Shown here: positions 9,501 to 12,500 of the stretch, piece by piece
Layout of the letters: each line of letters opens with the position of its first letter
Position numbering within the stretch: the stretch's first letter is position 1
DNA from: Temnopleurus reevesii
Taxonomy: Eukaryota > Echinodermata > Echinoidea > Temnopleuroida > Temnopleuridae
Length of the DNA stretch: 16,145 nucleotides
NCBI GenBank assembly: GCA_036244855.1
Contig: BQKZ01006061.1
Location: 14,385-30,529, forward strand
Direction of reading: 5' to 3'
Position numbers and translations under genes: made by a program
The notes under the pieces: generated by a model
What the model was told of the DNA's origin: nothing
The model's input: only the letters and a program-made list of their open reading frames with translations
Databases searched by the model: none

Positions 9501-12500
9501 TTCTATTTTTAGGTCAAGTAGTAAAAATTTTCAGGGTTTAAAAGCACTGAAAATTAATCTTCATTGCTATCAGATACTCTGCTGTCAACAGATAATTTTG
9601 ACCTACAGTGGTGGAGGAACTGCCTGTGCTGGAGTATCAAATACAGGTATTAAAGGCTTTACTTAACCATCTCCCTTAGGAATTTCCAGAATTCAAACAC
9701 ACACGTTCTCCAACAATAAAGACGAGCTGCCTGGACTTGAGTTTTAGCATGAAATGCATTATCCTTCTCCATTTTTAATATTCGTGATTTATCAGCGTTT
9801 ATAATTACCAAAGTAATACCAGCAATGGGAAGGGGAGCAATGAGGGGGGGGGGGGGCAGCAGTGGCACTAACAGATTGTCCTTCTCTAATGATTAACATA
9901 TATTATGGTGATATTAGTCTCATTCAATTTAGGAAAGACAAAAAAGAGCAAACTTTTGAAAAATACTTCATTCAAATCTTTTTATAATCCAAACTTTATG
10001 TGGGTATGATATATGTATTTATTCTTGTTTGATTGACATCTCTTCCACATATCATAATACTTGCAAATAAAAGAAACGTAGTTACACACACTTCTGTGTT
10101 TTCTTTTCTTAACTCCCTTGCATGTTTTTATTTTCAGCAATGGAGATTGATACCATATGTAGCTGCTGCGTTCGTCACCTTCAGATTATCAGAGAATATG
10201 TACAGACATTATGGGGAGCTGACACAAGCAGTTGCAACAGGAGATAAAAGTATCAATGCAGTAAGTACACATACACTACTGATTCAAAGTTTTGGTACTC
10301 TATGCATTTGACGTCACATGTTCGCTGACATTGAAACTGCATTTGTCACCTTCGGATTATAAGAGAACATGTACAGACACTATGGAGAGCTCACACAAGC
10401 AGTTGCAACAGGGGATAAAAGTATCAATGCAGTAAGTACACATACACTACTGATTCAAAGTTTTGGTATTTGATGCATTCGTTGTCTCTTGTTCTCTGAA
10501 AATTCGAAGCTGCGTTTGTCAACTTATTATCGGAGAACGTGTATAGGCAGTATGGGGAGCTAACACAAGCAGTTGCAACAGGGGATAAAAGTATCAATGC
10601 AGTAAGTACACATACACTACTGATTCAAAGTTTTGGTATTTGATGCATTCGTTGTCTCTTGTTCTCTGAAAATTCGAAGCTGCGTTTGTCAACTTATTAT
10701 AGGAGAACGTGTATAGACACTATGGCGAGCTGACACAGGCAGTTGCAACAGGGGATAAGAGTATCAATGCGGTAAGTACACATACACTACTGATTCAAAG
10801 TTTTGGTACTCAATAAATACAATTTCACACATTCTCTGACAAATAAGATGCATTCATAATTTTTAAAGAATATGTACCAACACAAATAAGTAGAGTTCAC
10901 ACATGCAGATGCAACAGGAGTATTAAGTCAGTAAGTACACATACATTATTAATTCAAAGTTTTGGTGCTTGCTGCATTTGTTGTCACATGTTCTCTAACA
11001 ATTTGAAGCTGCATTGGTCATCCTCAGACTATCAGAGAATATGTACAGACACTATGGCAAGCTAACACAAGCAGTTGCAACAGGGGATAAAAGTATCAAT
11101 GCAGTAAGTACACATACACTACTGATTCAAAGTTTTGATACTCAATTTATTCAATGTCATATGTACTCTGAAAATTCGAAGCTGCACATATCATCTTATC
11201 AGAGAAGATGTACAGACATTATGGGGAGCTGACACAAGCAGTTGCAACAGGAGATAAAAGTATCAATGGAGTAAATTACACATATACTACTAATTCAAAG
11301 TTTTGGTACTCTATACGTTTGACATCACATGTTCGCTGACAATATGGAGCTGCATTTGTGTTTCACCAAGACTGATAACAATTCTTTTGCTGAATGATTG
11401 ACAATCTTATGCATATTGGGAGTAAAAATGTAATCCAGTCTCTATTAAGTCGATCTTAACTATGAGAATGATCTGGTGAGACATCACCCAGGGTTGTGTT
11501 TGATAAAGATGTTCATAGAGGTACAAACGCTTGTGTGCATGACTGGTGATCGCTTTCTGCACTCAATGAAAAGGTAGCACCTGAAAAAGGATCATCAGTC
11601 GTGCGTCACTCTACGATCAGCTTTATGAAACACAACCCAGGGAAGTGTTTCACTAAGATAAGAAAGACTTTACGCACGAACTTACGTTCGACTGGTACCT
11701 CTTCTTGTGCGTAATGGTTCACATTATTACGCGCATCCAGGGCAAGAACTGATACCAGTCGAACGTAAAGACGTGCGTAACTTTAAGAACGACTTTATGA
11801 AACACAACCCAGGTATAATTTCATATTTTATATATTTTGTTCTTTTTTTTATGCCTCATGTAGCTGGAGTTAGGGAAGGAGATGCATGTGTTGTCCAGTG
11901 CATCCAAACCATTGTGTAGCTGGCTAGCTAGGGATTGTATACAGGAATGCAGAGAGGCATGTGGGGGACATGGCTACCTATGGGGTAAGTTAGAACTCTG
12001 TAATGAGGTATTTGTTTTTTTTGTGTTTTTTTTTGGGGGGGGCGCTATGGATGGTATTTTCTAATTGTGGGGTAAGTTAAACTGTTTGTTGTCCGGTGGT
12101 TTCATGCCTCAATGTAGCTGGTTAGCTAGGAATTGTATACAGGAATGCAGAGAGGTTTGTGGTGGACATGGCTACCTTGGGGTAAGTTTGACCTCTGTAA
12201 ATGAGATAATGTTGCTTTAAGGGAGAGGGAGGGTGGGGTCATAGGTAATTATTGTGTTAGTTGAACTGTTTTACTGAGAAGTAGTTGTTAACAGGTTAGC
12301 ATTTGTTTTTAGTGCTTCCAAACCCCTGTGTAGCTGGCTGGCTAGGGATTGTATACAGGAATGCAGAGAGGCTTGTGGTGGGGATTTGAGATATCATGAA
12401 TTAAACCAGGAAATTTCAACTCGCAAGTGTTGAATAATGTCTATCATTGGCATTTCTCTTTGTTCAAGCAGACCTACTAGTCATAGGCTATCTGCAATCT

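Noticed and set aside
10335..11270. Exon 8 copies as mutually exclusive alternative exons
   Set aside because: They lack the first 27 or so bases of the exon, including QWRLIPY, and their nearby AG sites give wrong phases after exon 7. Two have stops and one is badly decayed.
10261..11359. CRISPR-like or ordinary satellite array
   Set aside because: Units are too long (about 170 bp), are diverged, and contain recognisable ACOX3 coding sequence with splice donors; the genome is eukaryotic.
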